A stretch of 64,000 bases of DNA from JBAMOY01 sp037071015. GTDB taxonomy: Bacteria > Bacillota_I > Bacilli_A > RF39 > UBA660. Position numbers and translations under genes: made by a program. Shown piece after piece: positions 44,128 to 54,173 of the stretch; within the stretch, counting starts at the first letter, position 1; the number at the start of each line of letters is the position of its first letter. A model generated the notes under the pieces. That model was given only the letters and a program-made list of their open reading frames with translations. It ran no database searches and was not told where the DNA came from. The stretch spans positions 930,001-994,000 of the forward strand of contig JBAMOY010000001.1 of NCBI GenBank assembly GCA_037071015.1, read 5' to 3'.

Positions 44128-45327
44128 TTAAAATTCTTCTTTCATTAAAAAATCTATTAAATTTAAATTAATAATGCCCTCTTTAGAATAGTCTTTATCA
44201 TCTAAAGAAATTATATATTTAGGATATGAATCATTTATTCCATTAAACGCATTAAATTCTCTTTCTCTTGTTGTTTCATTTTTCATTTCATATGTAACTT
44301 GAATATATTTAGTTTGATTATCTTTTCTTGCAATAAAATCTACTTCTCCTGTTTTAGTCTTGCCTATATAAATTTCATATCCTTTATAAAGTAATTCATT
44401 ATAAACTATATTTTCTAATATTATATAATCTTCAAAATTAGAACTATTATTTTTTATTTGGGCAATACCTAAATCAGTAACATAATACTTATTAAGTGTT
44501 TTTAATACTGCTTTACCATGAATATCATATCTATATACTTTTTTTATTAATAGAGATTTACATAATGCCTCTAAATATGTATACAATGTTTCGGTTGATA
44601 CTTTTTTATACTCTTTTTCCAAATATTTTAAAATATTATCGGCCGAGAATTCTCTACCAGTTGTATCAATTAAATAGTGCAATATCATATTAAATAGTGT
44701 TGTATCCTTAAGTCCTAATCTAATTACTACATCTCTCAATATAATTGAATCAAATACTCCATGTAGATAATTCTTTATATTAATTTCTTCATTAAATTCA
44801 CATCTATTTGGAAGTCCTCCCCATTTTGCATAATCCCAAAAACTTTTTTTATCATATGCATCTTTGTTTGTCAATTTAATATATTCCTTATACGATAAAG
44901 GATATATATTAAACAGTACATATCTTCCAGATAATACAGTAGACAACTCTTCAGATAATAATTTACTGTTAGATCCAGTTATAAAGATACTAACATTTTT
45001 AAGTGAAGCCCTAAGTGAATTAACTACTACCTCAAAATTATCAACATTTTGGATTTCATCAAAGAATATATAATACATTTTATCATCAATAATTTTTTCT
45101 TTAACATAACTATTTAATTTTTTATAATCCTTTAAATCTTCATACTCAATAAATTCAAAATTAACATTAATTATGTGGTCATCTTTTACATTTTTCTGTT
45201 TTAGTTCATAAATTATTTGTTCTAAAATAACTGATTTACCACATCTTCTAATACCTACTAATATTTTTACTAGATCAGAATCATAAAAACCTCTGATTTG
45301 TTTTAAATAATTTTCTCTTACAAGCAT
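44128..45327 (-). CDS. AAA ATPase with DUF4143 domain
   Basis: A 399-residue protein. Walker A GIRRCGKSV (residues about 26-34), Walker B YIFFDEIQN and the sensor FITGSNSKLL give an AAA_14 domain; the C-terminal DUF4143 domain ends with the nuclease-like core GEVDFIARKD. Such proteins are common, often horizontally acquired, and of uncertain function. It interrupts the Tad genes and has its own terminator. It is flanked by a frameshifted gene and a recombinase fragment, suggesting arrival by transfer. Confidence 0.88.
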   Translation of the reverse strand: MLVRENYLKQIRGFYDSDLVKILVGIRRCGKSVILEQIIYELKQKNVKDDHIINVNFEFIEYEDLKDYKKLNSYVKEKIIDDKMYYIFFDEIQNVDNFEVVVNSLRASLKNVSIFITGSNSKLLSEELSTVLSGRYVLFNIYPLSYKEYIKLTNKDAYDKKSFWDYAKWGGLPNRCEFNEEINIKNYLHGVFDSIILRDVVIRLGLKDTTLFNMILHYLIDTTGREFSADNILKYLEKEYKKVSTETLYTYLEALCKSLLIKKVYRYDIHGKAVLKTLNKYYVTDLGIAQIKNNSSNFEDYIILENIVYNELLYKGYEIYIGKTKTGEVDFIARKDNQTKYIQVTYEMKNETTREREFNAFNGINDSYPKYIISLDDKDYSKEGIINLNLIDFLMKEEF

Positions 45328-45508
45328 AATTTCACCTCAATTTAATTATAGTACTATTTTTATTATATGTAAAGTTATTTTGTTTAAGCAAAATAACTTA
45401 TTTAAAATTGTAAACTATTTTGTATTATCAAAATAATTATTAAATAGTCATTTTTATAAAATAAAGGTATTATCAAGAGTAAATTTAATATCTATCCTCT
45501 TATCTTGC

Positions 45509-45935
45509 TAGATATAGATTTTTTCGATTAAATTAATTATTAATTCTCTAGTTGGATTTTCTAATGATAAAAATTCATTAATATATTTTTCTATTTGTTT
45601 ATTACCTATTTTATTTTCATTTAACTGTTCATTTTTAGGTTATCAATACTTGATTTATTATTTTCTGTTTAAGATTACCGCTTATTCTTATATATTGTTC
45701 TTCCTCAATAATACTCTTTAGTATATTCATATGATTTTTATCTAAAGTCTCTGTCAATTTGTTATTAGTTATTTCTAAACTTTCAATTTTTTTATTTTTA
45801 AAGTATTATCTTCAAACTCTATATTATCAATAGAATCTTTTACTTTATCCTTATCCAAATATTTCTTACATACTTCTTTAATATTATCTATAAACATATC
45901 AATACCATCATTAATCGCAATATACCTTACATTTT
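45509..45935 (-). pseudogene. Decayed serine recombinase, C-terminal remnant
   Basis: The minus strand reads VRYIAINDGIDM, a motif of serine recombinases (usually RYI.V..G.D), then jumps to coiled-coil and tail segments such as FKNKKIESLEITNNKL, MNILKSIIEEEQYIRI and IEKYINEFLSLENPTRELI. Several stops and frame changes separate them. The N-terminal and zinc parts are missing. It probably marks an old integration that brought the neighbouring ATPase or sigma-like genes. Confidence 0.6.
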
Positions 45936-45948
45936 AAGTAAAAAAAGA

Positions 45949-45966
45949 CGATTTTCTATCGTCTCT
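45949..45966 (-). terminator. Terminator of the 83-codon gene
   Basis: AGACGAT pairs with ATCGTCT, followed by TTTTTTT on the minus strand, right after the stop at 45984. Confidence 0.75.
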
Positions 45967-45983
45967 TGTTATATTTTATGCAA

Positions 45984-46235
45984 TCAACGATACATATTAA
46001 AATAAATATTTTTTAATTTATCAACATAATTATCTATATCTACATCTATATAATCGTCATTATTTCTTTGAATAATAAAATAATCTAGAACATTTTTAGT
46101 ATCATTATCTAATAGATAAAAGGAACTTCTTAACACTTTAAGTTGTTCGTTTATAATTAATACATACAAAGGATCATGATTATATTCATCATAATAATCA
46201 TAATCTAAAAAACCATAGTTAAATTCATCATTCAT
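45984..46235 (-). CDS. Small acidic protein, 83 aa
   Basis: A very acidic, tyrosine-rich protein (DYDYYDEYNHDPLY near the start) with no membrane segment. Not recognised. It follows the 305-codon sigma-like gene after 19 bp and is probably made with it. An acidic partner to a DNA- or RNA-polymerase-binding protein could act as an inhibitor (anti-sigma type), but this is only a guess from composition and position. Confidence 0.5.
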   Translation of the reverse strand: MNDEFNYGFLDYDYYDEYNHDPLYVLIINEQLKVLRSSFYLLDNDTKNVLDYFIIQRNNDDYIDVDIDNYVDKLKNIYFNMYR

Positions 46236-46254
46236 TATTAAATCTCCATTCCCA

Positions 46255-47172
46255 TTAATAGTCCCATTTTTCTTGATAAGTTATAACGTTATCTATCAAA
46301 GTTGTTTTAACAGAATAATTTTTAATTAAATATTTTAATATTTGCTTAGTAACACTTTTTTCAATATATCTAATTATTCTTCCAATGTGATTAAAAACAT
46401 TGCGATTTATACAATTAGTTAAAATTATATTAGCTTCTGAAAATAAATCACCATAATCTAATGGTGATACTTTAAAATTATATTCCCTAATCATGCGCAT
46501 TACAAAACTCATCAAATAAGATTTTTCATAATCTAAAATTTTATCTAAATAGGAATGATTGCCTGATTTATAAATGCCATACAAATCATTTAATTGTAAC
46601 TGATCACCTTTAATTATTTGTGTTAACCGTTTTTGACTAATATATATACCATCATTATCAATATTATCATAAGAATACCAGCAAATATAAATTAAAGATT
46701 TTAAAGAAATATTGTTCTTATATTTTAATTTTTGTATTTTTTTATAGTTTATATTTAATATTCTGCATATATTTTTGTATTCACGCGAATTACACGTCTC
46801 TAGATATTCAAAAATACTTTTTAAATTTGAAACTTCTTCTCTGCAGTAATAATCATCTATAAATTTACTAATTTGTAATTCATTTAAATCTGAAAATTGA
46901 TTACCGCATTTAATAAAGTACCTACATCGATAAGCAATTTTTTTGTAAATTATATTATTTTTATGACAATAATCAATCAATTTAGTTCCCTTATAAATTA
47001 AATTTTTATAACTTCTCTTATTTTGATAAGCTCTGCTCGCTAATATAATTTGAATATCTATCGGTAATTTACCTTCCTCTTTATTCTTATAATACCTTAA
47101 TTTATACTTAATATAATCTTTATCAACAATATTTGCACAATTCAAATCAAACTTACAAAAATTAATTTCCAT
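46255..47172 (-). CDS. Possible sigma-factor-like protein, 305 aa
   Basis: A basic, helix-rich protein with many Lys, Tyr and Asn. Residues about 225-290 (DYGDLFSEANIILTNCINR...IGRIIRYIEKSVTKQILKYLI) recall region 2 of sigma-70 proteins, where DLIQEG and a helix for core binding and -10 recognition occur. No convincing region 4 was seen. The upstream site AAGGAGGTGAAATT is strong. It lies just below tadC in the Tad locus and could regulate it. Weak family assignment. Confidence 0.4.
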   Translation of the reverse strand: MEINFCKFDLNCANIVDKDYIKYKLRYYKNKEEGKLPIDIQIILASRAYQNKRSYKNLIYKGTKLIDYCHKNNIIYKKIAYRCRYFIKCGNQFSDLNELQISKFIDDYYCREEVSNLKSIFEYLETCNSREYKNICRILNINYKKIQKLKYKNNISLKSLIYICWYSYDNIDNDGIYISQKRLTQIIKGDQLQLNDLYGIYKSGNHSYLDKILDYEKSYLMSFVMRMIREYNFKVSPLDYGDLFSEANIILTNCINRNVFNHIGRIIRYIEKSVTKQILKYLIKNYSVKTTLIDNVITYQEKWDY

Positions 47173-47303
47173 AATTTCACCTCCTTGGCAAGTATTATAA
47201 TATATTTACCAAACTTTTCCACAAAAAAACACGCTATAAAAGCATGCCTAAAAATTAATTATTTTTATCTATCATTTTAATATCACTTCAAAAATGTATG
47301 TCT

Positions 47304-48086
47304 TTAAATACCCATCATCATTGTCATAGATAACATTAATAGTAACATTATGCCACCACCAGTACCCATCAGCATGACCATTGTCTTTTTCTCCATCTTT
47401 TCTAAACGATCTTTATATTTTTGCTCTCGTGATTTATTTTGCAAAGATGAAACAGTTTTAGAAAACATCGTTAATTGTTCTTGTTTATTCTCTTGATCAC
47501 CTAATCCTAATCGATACAAAAGACGCATCATACGCATTGAGTCACGAACAGGATATTCTTTAGCAAAATCCATATATGGATCCACTGATGAATCTCCAGC
47601 TTCAATTTTATTAACTAAAGTCCGCAAGCCCGATTTGAAAATCTCCGGTGCTGTATCAATAGAGCGAGCTAAAGCCACTGGCACTGTATAATGTTGAACT
47701 AAAATTTCTAAACTTTTTAAATAATACGGTAACATCAAATTAATTTGATATAAATTACTGTTGTAATAACTTTTCAATTTTTGGTATGGCATTTTAAACA
47801 CTAAGAAACTAATAATAAAAGCAACCAAAATATTAATAAAGGATAAATTAGACATAAAAATAAAAATTAAACCTACTAATACTATAAGAGCATTCTTAAC
47901 ACGATTGGAAAATAGTTTCTCTATGTCAGCCGTATCACCATAACGGATTCTAACTAGAAACTCATAATCACTTTCTCTTAAAAATTTAAACAAGGGATTA
48001 ACTTCCTTAAAAAAAGTCCCTGAGTTTAAAGTACCATTATATTCAAATATAAACAAAATTATTATTAAAACCAATACAAATGCCAT
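47304..48086 (-). CDS. tadC: TadC-like inner membrane protein
   Basis: A 260-residue platform protein of the Tad pilus with type II secretion F domain features, including ARSIDTAPEIFKSGLRTLVNKIE, and membrane helices near the N-terminus, the middle and the C-terminus (MVMLMGTGGGIMLLLMLSMTMMMGI). It starts at ATG 48086, overlapping the stop of tadB by one base, so TadB and TadC are made in equal amounts. It works with TadA to push pilin subunits outward. Confidence 0.82.
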   Translation of the reverse strand: MAFVLVLIIILFIFEYNGTLNSGTFFKEVNPLFKFLRESDYEFLVRIRYGDTADIEKLFSNRVKNALIVLVGLIFIFMSNLSFINILVAFIISFLVFKMPYQKLKSYYNSNLYQINLMLPYYLKSLEILVQHYTVPVALARSIDTAPEIFKSGLRTLVNKIEAGDSSVDPYMDFAKEYPVRDSMRMMRLLYRLGLGDQENKQEQLTMFSKTVSSLQNKSREQKYKDRLEKMEKKTMVMLMGTGGGIMLLLMLSMTMMMGI

Positions 48087-48988
48087 TATTCAGCCCCCAC
48101 ATTCTCATTATAATATTTTTCACCACTCAATAAGAAATAAGTATTTAAAATAATAATGCCGTGAAGTAGCAATTGAATATACCACAAATCTAACATTTGA
48201 ATATATGTCTCAACTCCCAATAAGAATTGTACTAACATAACCATCAAGTAAAGGACTATACCAAATTGTAAAAATTTCTTGTGAAAAGCAGCTCGATCAA
48301 TACGGTCACGATAAACACTTTCCACTAGCATATCAATATCTAAACTCATACCTTCTAATGAATCAGCTGAGTTCTTAGATCCTTCATTTGTAATTTGCAA
48401 AAATAATTGATGCATATTTTTTACAATATAATAATCATATTTCTCATTCATATAATTAAGCGATTCATTAATAGTTCCATTTTGATAAGCTAAATCAATC
48501 ATCATTTTTACATCAGATTTTACTGGATCCTCTAAAACCCCTGATTCATAAACCCCTTCTAAGGCTTTAACGAAAGATTGTGTTGTGGCAAATTCCATAA
48601 TTGTGTTAGTTGTATAAACTTGAATCTGTTCAAAAATAAACTCACTATAAATTCTTTTACAACGTAAATAAGTTAAATAAGGAATGACTACAATCGACAA
48701 CACAATATATACTAAACATACTAATAAATTATAAAAATACAGATAAGAAACAACAGCTGCTGATGCGGCAAACACAACAATTTGAATAACATACTGTTTA
48801 GTCGTATATTCTTGTCCTAATTCTTTAACTTTAGCTCTTATTTCTTTATAAGAATAAGGAGCTACTTTTTCATATATTCCACTAGCTTTATTAGCAATAA
48901 ACTTATAGGTTGAGCCACCATCGTTACTACGATAAGCGACAATAAAAATACCAATTAGCGCTATTACAATAAAAATAACTATCGTCAT
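48086..48988 (-). CDS. tadB: TadB-like inner membrane protein
   Basis: A 300-residue protein with N-terminal, central and C-terminal membrane helices and a cytoplasmic GspF-type domain with EFATTQSFVKALEGVYESGVL. It pairs with TadC in the Tad platform. AAGGAGGAGATAAT before ATG 48988 is a strong start. It follows the TadA ATPase gene by 12 bp, the normal tadA-tadB-tadC order. Confidence 0.8.
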   Translation of the reverse strand: MTIVIFIVIALIGIFIVAYRSNDGGSTYKFIANKASGIYEKVAPYSYKEIRAKVKELGQEYTTKQYVIQIVVFAASAAVVSYLYFYNLLVCLVYIVLSIVVIPYLTYLRCKRIYSEFIFEQIQVYTTNTIMEFATTQSFVKALEGVYESGVLEDPVKSDVKMMIDLAYQNGTINESLNYMNEKYDYYIVKNMHQLFLQITNEGSKNSADSLEGMSLDIDMLVESVYRDRIDRAAFHKKFLQFGIVLYLMVMLVQFLLGVETYIQMLDLWYIQLLLHGIIILNTYFLLSGEKYYNENVGAE

Positions 48989-49000
48989 ATTATCTCCTCC

Positions 49001-50134
49001 TTATTCAATTATTTCAATTATTTCATTATTATCTTGTCCTTCTGATACCGATGGATCAATCATCACTTCGATACTATCATCACCTTTTATCATATTAGCA
49101 TCTAAAGTTACTCCTTGACCATCTAAATAATCAAACAAATATTTACTAGGTCGTTTACGATAAACCTTTCCCGTCGTTGTTTTCTTATAAATAGTATTAT
49201 ATTTAGCTTCATTATTTTCCGTTACATAAAATTCTGTAACTTCCGCTATCTCACGTCTAAATTTTTTCGTTTCACGATCTTGATAACCTCTAATATAAAC
49301 TCCTAACTGAATATAGCGATAAATTGACTTTAAAAATTGTTCAATATCTTGATTGGTCTCTAACAAACTATACATACGGTTAGGAATTGCTGAAGCTTTA
49401 TCGGCATGAATAGTCGATAAAATATAATGTCCAGACGAAATAGAATTTCGTACAGCTAATACAGCTTCAGCACTACGAACCTCTGATAATAAAATCCACT
49501 TTGGATTTTGACGCATACAAGTTACTAAAACCTCTGAATATGAAGCAATATTATTTGTTTTCATAGCCACAATATCACGATGTGGAAAAATCCGATCCAA
49601 GTGTAGTTCCAAGGTGTCCTCTATCGTAATAATTTTTTCATTTTCCTTAGTATGGGCCGCCAAATATTTAACAAATTCCGTTTTACCACTACCAGTTTCA
49701 CCACAGACAATAATATTACAGTGTCCTTCAACACATTTAATCAATAAATCGTGGATATCCATTTCAATATATTTATCAGCAATTATCTTTTCTTTTTCTA
49801 AACGAATTTTAGCCGGTGTTTTACGTATAACACAGGCAATTCCATTTGAAGCAATCGAATCATGAACAAAATTAAGACGTAATTCCGCACTCTCTGCATC
49901 CAAAAAGGGATGAGCCATATTAAAAGTCTTACCCATTGTATTGGCACACTGAAACGCTAATTTTTCCATAAAAGTATCGTTAATATCAGCCTCTTCGATT
50001 CTAAAAATACCTTTAGACAATGTCTTTAGCCATATTTGACCACCATTACTATAAGAAATATCGGTAATATCATCATTTTCTAAATATTGTTTTAAGGGTC
50101 CAAAATCTACCTGTTGAAACATTGCATCATGCAT
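49001..50134 (-). CDS. tadA: TadA/CpaF-type secretion ATPase
   Basis: A hexameric motor ATPase of the Tad pilus, 377 residues. Walker A GETGSGKT (145-152), the Asp box IITIEDTLELHL, Walker B with LLSEVRSAEA (about 215-223) and the His box GHYILSTIHAD are all present, so it should be active. The family also includes VirB11 ATPases of T4SS, but the order with tadB, tadC and cpaB supports the Tad assignment. It may serve both systems in this locus, since no separate VirB11 was seen. Confidence 0.9.
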   Translation of the reverse strand: MHDAMFQQVDFGPLKQYLENDDITDISYSNGGQIWLKTLSKGIFRIEEADINDTFMEKLAFQCANTMGKTFNMAHPFLDAESAELRLNFVHDSIASNGIACVIRKTPAKIRLEKEKIIADKYIEMDIHDLLIKCVEGHCNIIVCGETGSGKTEFVKYLAAHTKENEKIITIEDTLELHLDRIFPHRDIVAMKTNNIASYSEVLVTCMRQNPKWILLSEVRSAEAVLAVRNSISSGHYILSTIHADKASAIPNRMYSLLETNQDIEQFLKSIYRYIQLGVYIRGYQDRETKKFRREIAEVTEFYVTENNEAKYNTIYKKTTTGKVYRKRPSKYLFDYLDGQGVTLDANMIKGDDSIEVMIDPSVSEGQDNNEIIEIIE

Positions 50135-50154
50135 CTAGTACCACCACCATCTTT

Positions 50155-51027
50155 TTATTCATTAGTTATATTTGTATTATCATTAGTTGTTGTATCATTG
50201 CTAGGTGTATTGTTGTTTTGAGAATTTTGAATATTTTTTTCAGCTTCTTTAATGTCATCATTAGGAACAGTATGAGCTTCGATAAATGCTTGTAATGTAG
50301 CTGAAGTAACCGCCACTTCACCCTCTTGTTTCTCAATGGTTCCACCATGCGGTACTGGGAATAGCTCTACGGAGTATTGATCAATGTATTCAGCCTTTTT
50401 AAGTAAAATATTGATTTTAGGTTCGACACCAAAAATTAAGCTAGCTGGTGGCCTTGCTTCACTAGTGTTTTCAAACACGTTTTTACCACTACTATCTTTA
50501 ACAGCTAAAACCTTAATGTTTTCAATTAACTTACCAACCATGACAACACCGTCTTCATTTTCTGCCTTCATATATATATCAATATAACTATTAGGCATAA
50601 TTGAATTACCATAAGTTGTTGTCATATTAACAGCAAAATAATAAGGAATTTCACCATCAGCCACATTAATAATTGCCGCATTTGGTAAATCATCTTTATC
50701 GATTACTGTGCTTGTAAAAAACATGCTTCCCTCTGGAATCAAAGTATTATAATTAGAGTATTTACCAACAATTAATGTTTTATTTCTAATAACATTAGTT
50801 TTTAAAGCAACTGCAGGTACATTCATTGTAGTAACCATATCCTCTGTAATTAAAGTTCTCGGTTGGATATCAGTAGCCGCTACTGGCACTGAAACTGGTG
50901 TAACTGCCTTATTAATTTGCGAATTATAAGTGTAATATAAAATACCTAATACAACCAAAATACCAATAATTGTAACTGTATTTTTGTTTTTCAAAAACCT
51001 CTTTAAACTTACCATAATATTATTCAT
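50155..51027 (-). CDS. cpaB: CpaB/RcpC-like protein with SAF domain
   Basis: A 290-residue protein: an N-terminal membrane helix (about 16-33), a SAF domain (VPVAATDIQPRTLITEDMVT, about 43-62) and an RcpC-type extracytoplasmic domain, ending in a low-complexity Asn/Thr tail. CpaB proteins belong to the Tad apparatus and in diderms help the secretin; here, in a presumed monoderm, the domain would face the wall. It is 20 bp from tadA. AAAGGGATGATATT precedes the start. Confidence 0.78.
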   Translation of the reverse strand: MNNIMVSLKRFLKNKNTVTIIGILVVLGILYYTYNSQINKAVTPVSVPVAATDIQPRTLITEDMVTTMNVPAVALKTNVIRNKTLIVGKYSNYNTLIPEGSMFFTSTVIDKDDLPNAAIINVADGEIPYYFAVNMTTTYGNSIMPNSYIDIYMKAENEDGVVMVGKLIENIKVLAVKDSSGKNVFENTSEARPPASLIFGVEPKINILLKKAEYIDQYSVELFPVPHGGTIEKQEGEVAVTSATLQAFIEAHTVPNDDIKEAEKNIQNSQNNNTPSNDTTTNDNTNITNE

Positions 51028-51049
51028 AATATCATCCCTTTCTTTTCTT

Positions 51050-51451
51050 TTAATATGGCGTTTCTAATATAGCATCGATACGGTTATCAATACTAAATTC
51101 AATAATTTCACCAGTAGCCGTAGTAGATTCATTACTACGAACCCTAACACTCACCTTTGGAGGTGTCTCAACAACATCATAAATATCAATCTTATATGTA
51201 TTAGACAGCTTTACATTTTGTGCAAAACGTCTAACAAAATTCTCTACAAACTTTTCGCGATTTATTTTAACAACCCCAGAATTATAATAAGCTTCCATAT
51301 CAATCGCATCATACATTGCCGCTTCCGTTGTCTTTTTTAATAAAATATAATTCTGTTCATCAGCGTTAGTTACATTTTGAAAGAAAAATATAACTAAAAT
51401 AGCTACTACGCCAATGGCAATTACTAGATATCCCCAAAACGACTCTTTCAT
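51050..51451 (-). CDS. Pseudopilin-like membrane protein, 133 aa
   Basis: One N-terminal membrane helix (about 7-26, YLVIAIGVVAILVIFFF) followed by a small extracytoplasmic domain of alpha/beta character with KESFWG at the very start. Not firmly assigned; a DUF5411-type or TadE-like minor pilin is plausible. It sits between cpaB and the large secreted protein gene. AAAGGTAGGATAAA precedes ATG. Confidence 0.6.
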   Translation of the reverse strand: MKESFWGYLVIAIGVVAILVIFFFQNVTNADEQNYILLKKTTEAAMYDAIDMEAYYNSGVVKINREKFVENFVRRFAQNVKLSNTYKIDIYDVVETPPKVSVRVRSNESTTATGEIIEFSIDNRIDAILETPY

Positions 51452-51457
51452 TTTATC

Positions 51458-54040
51458 CTACCTTTCTAACGCTGTTAAACGACAATCATTATTACCACGA
51501 ATTTTTGCATTTGTTTGAAGCTGACAAGTTCCACCGGTCAAATATTCGCCAAATGTTCCACGTAAAACATTACTTATACAATATTGATTTTTACCACATG
51601 TCATTTCAAAATCATCATAACCATGACTATTATTATATTTTTTTATGGTGTTAAGAGCTTTAGGTGTTAATGTGAAACTATACATTGCCTCACCCTGATA
51701 CATCTTGCTTGCTGTTGAAGTAATATATTTAGTTCCTAAACCATCAGTATTCAATGAATTTTTGCCACCCCAGTTAGCCCCAGCTACACGTTTAGTAGCT
51801 CTAATGCTAGGAAATGGATTATTTAAGAAAATTGGACGATATATAATGTCTAAACCGCAATTATCTCCTTCACAATAACCAGCAGTGCATTCATTGCCCA
51901 TACAACCACAATCATGCGCTACACATAAATCATAAGCTTCTTTCTCATTAGCCCCACCATAAATTTTATTTTTAACACAATCTGTCATATCTTTCGAATT
52001 ATCATTAGGGCATTTTATCGGCGTGTTGACATCGTTACATTTTAAATCACGTATTCTAGAGCATTCAGCTGTCCAACTATCATACGTTGCATTAAAATAA
52101 GGTGTTAAATCAAGCCCTTCATGAACTGTTCCTGGTTCACATTTACAATATGTTGGTCCATTATCATCATCGCCGTTATCTTTACCATTTTTAGAACATA
52201 TGTAACTACCAGAGTAAGTATTTAATCTTGATAATCCCATATTTTCAAAATTAATTCCATAATTCACATTAACACTCTTATCACCATAATTTCCAAAAGG
52301 TATAATTGGAAAACCATATTGAATATACTTATTGATTTTTTGAATAATAATATTGTTAGTATACTGCAATTTTTCCTGATCATAATAAGCATAAACGCCA
52401 TTGGTTTTATCTATTTTTTCTAATGTGTAAACCGTATTAATATTTCCTGTGAATAAATTATTACCTGTATTTTTAAAACTAGATGTCTGTGATTCCTCGA
52501 TAATCTTACCATTATTATTACTATTAAATGTCAAATTCAAATTACCATTGACTTTAAATCTATTTTTTAATGTTTCTAATTCGTTATTTGTAAGGTTGAC
52601 ATATTGTAGCTTACCATCACTAGTATATTGATAAGCGACGCAAGTAACACTAGAGGTTCTGGTTACTGGATAACGCATATCAAAATTACCTAAACTTTGT
52701 AAAGTTTTACTAGTTGGCCATACAAAATATTGACCAATTTTCAAACTATCGCCATATTCTTTTGGAAGTAATAATGAATCAGTTATTTCACAACCATAAC
52801 GTTTACCATTAATAGTTCCTACTAATAGATTATTATTAGCTAAACAATACTTCGGCGTAGTTTCATTAAGATTACCAGTCCCACGATAATTAGTTATTTT
52901 TTTATCATTGGCATCACAAGTAATAGCATTTAAACTGCTTACATCCTTACCATTGATATAAGTTTTATTACTTGGCTTACAAGAGGCACACTCTGGATAT
53001 CTATTAAGAATATCATCCGTTAACGTTACTTGGTCACAGCAACCTCCCTGTTGTTTCTTCCAACAACCCTCTTTGTTACCATCACCATCAGCATCACAAC
53101 TAGAATCCCAATAAGTCCAATTATACTTCTTATCATCTCCAGTATTATTATTGACATTTATATCACATTTTTTAGCAATCTTGCCAATCCATAAAGCGCC
53201 CATACCCCAACCATTTTTTTTAGTTAATTCCTTACCAGGATATTTAACATTTGTATTTGTTGGTTCGGCAAAAACATCAGTCAATGACGATATCTTATCT
53301 CCACTAAAATACAAAGCTTTAGCAACATGTCCAGTGATTGCCCCACCACCTTCAGTATTACCGCCATTATACTTGGCATTTAATTCGTAAGCTGTACCAT
53401 ATATATAATATGAAGAATTATTACTCGTACAATATTTTACATAAGTGATAGGCTCAAACAATACTACATCATTAGCACTAATCGTACAACCGCTTCCACA
53501 TGTATCTCTATAAATGGTATCGATAATTGTTTTGGCAGTAGTATCTCCATTAACATAATTATTATATAAATTTCTAATATTTTGTCCCATGCTGCCACCA
53601 TTAGTATCCCCGAAAGTAGAAATAACTTTATTGGCAATATTATTATCATATTTAAACGATATCGTTCCATATGTCCAATTTAATGAACTGCCATACTGTA
53701 AATACATCGTTTTAGTTGTTTTAGTAGAACTGTAATTAGCTTTTAAATTACCAACACCGACATTCTTTACATAATCAACTGATTTAGTCCCTGGTTTAAG
53801 TTTACCATTATTGTCGACAATAGATATACGAACACCACGGAGAGCAGCCCTCTCACCATTGATAGTACCTGTATTGGCATAAGGCCAAGAAGAACAAGAA
53901 CTAGTTTGATTACCAGCATTGCCACTTCCAGAACCACCCGTAGATCCACCTTCAGCCATTACCCTAAAATTTATAATAATGCCAGAAAGAATCAAACATG
54001 AGAAAGTAAAAACAAATAAAGTCAATCTTTTTTTTCTCAT
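51458..54040 (-). CDS. Large cysteine-rich secreted protein A
   Basis: An 860-residue exported protein with a signal peptide (cleavage near residue 29, VMAEG). Many cysteine pairs occur (GGCCDQVT, CASCKPSN, CGCMGNEC), which implies disulfide-rich domains outside the cell. It has no LPXTG motif or C-terminal membrane segment. The C-terminal portion (IYRPIFLNNPFPSI, GANWGGKNSL, MYSFTLTPKAL, YDDFEMTC) is shared with the next gene. Probably a pilus tip, adhesin or secreted substrate of the locus. No known family recognised. Confidence 0.75.
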   Translation of the reverse strand: MRKKRLTLFVFTFSCLILSGIIINFRVMAEGGSTGGSGSGNAGNQTSSCSSWPYANTGTINGERAALRGVRISIVDNNGKLKPGTKSVDYVKNVGVGNLKANYSSTKTTKTMYLQYGSSLNWTYGTISFKYDNNIANKVISTFGDTNGGSMGQNIRNLYNNYVNGDTTAKTIIDTIYRDTCGSGCTISANDVVLFEPITYVKYCTSNNSSYYIYGTAYELNAKYNGGNTEGGGAITGHVAKALYFSGDKISSLTDVFAEPTNTNVKYPGKELTKKNGWGMGALWIGKIAKKCDINVNNNTGDDKKYNWTYWDSSCDADGDGNKEGCWKKQQGGCCDQVTLTDDILNRYPECASCKPSNKTYINGKDVSSLNAITCDANDKKITNYRGTGNLNETTPKYCLANNNLLVGTINGKRYGCEITDSLLLPKEYGDSLKIGQYFVWPTSKTLQSLGNFDMRYPVTRTSSVTCVAYQYTSDGKLQYVNLTNNELETLKNRFKVNGNLNLTFNSNNNGKIIEESQTSSFKNTGNNLFTGNINTVYTLEKIDKTNGVYAYYDQEKLQYTNNIIIQKINKYIQYGFPIIPFGNYGDKSVNVNYGINFENMGLSRLNTYSGSYICSKNGKDNGDDDNGPTYCKCEPGTVHEGLDLTPYFNATYDSWTAECSRIRDLKCNDVNTPIKCPNDNSKDMTDCVKNKIYGGANEKEAYDLCVAHDCGCMGNECTAGYCEGDNCGLDIIYRPIFLNNPFPSIRATKRVAGANWGGKNSLNTDGLGTKYITSTASKMYQGEAMYSFTLTPKALNTIKKYNNSHGYDDFEMTCGKNQYCISNVLRGTFGEYLTGGTCQLQTNAKIRGNNDCRLTALER

Positions 54041-54148
54041 CTTATTCCTCCTATCTTTAATCTAATAATATTATGTACCTATTCTATCTTTTTCATTATA
54101 CCATAAATAATATTTTTTTCCAATTAAATTACTATAAAATGTAAAACA

Positions 54149-54171
54149 CACGTCTAACTGGGCGTGTGTCT
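54149..54171. terminator. Terminator after secreted protein B
   Basis: ACACACG pairs with CGTGTGT around a 9-base loop, close to the stop at 54174; T-runs lie on both sides. Confidence 0.65.
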
Positions 54172-54173
54172 TT

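Noticed and set aside
49001..50134. Calling the ATPase VirB11 of the T4SS
   Set aside because: VirB11 and TadA are related, but the order tadA-tadB-tadC with cpaB upstream fits the Tad system better. A double role remains possible.
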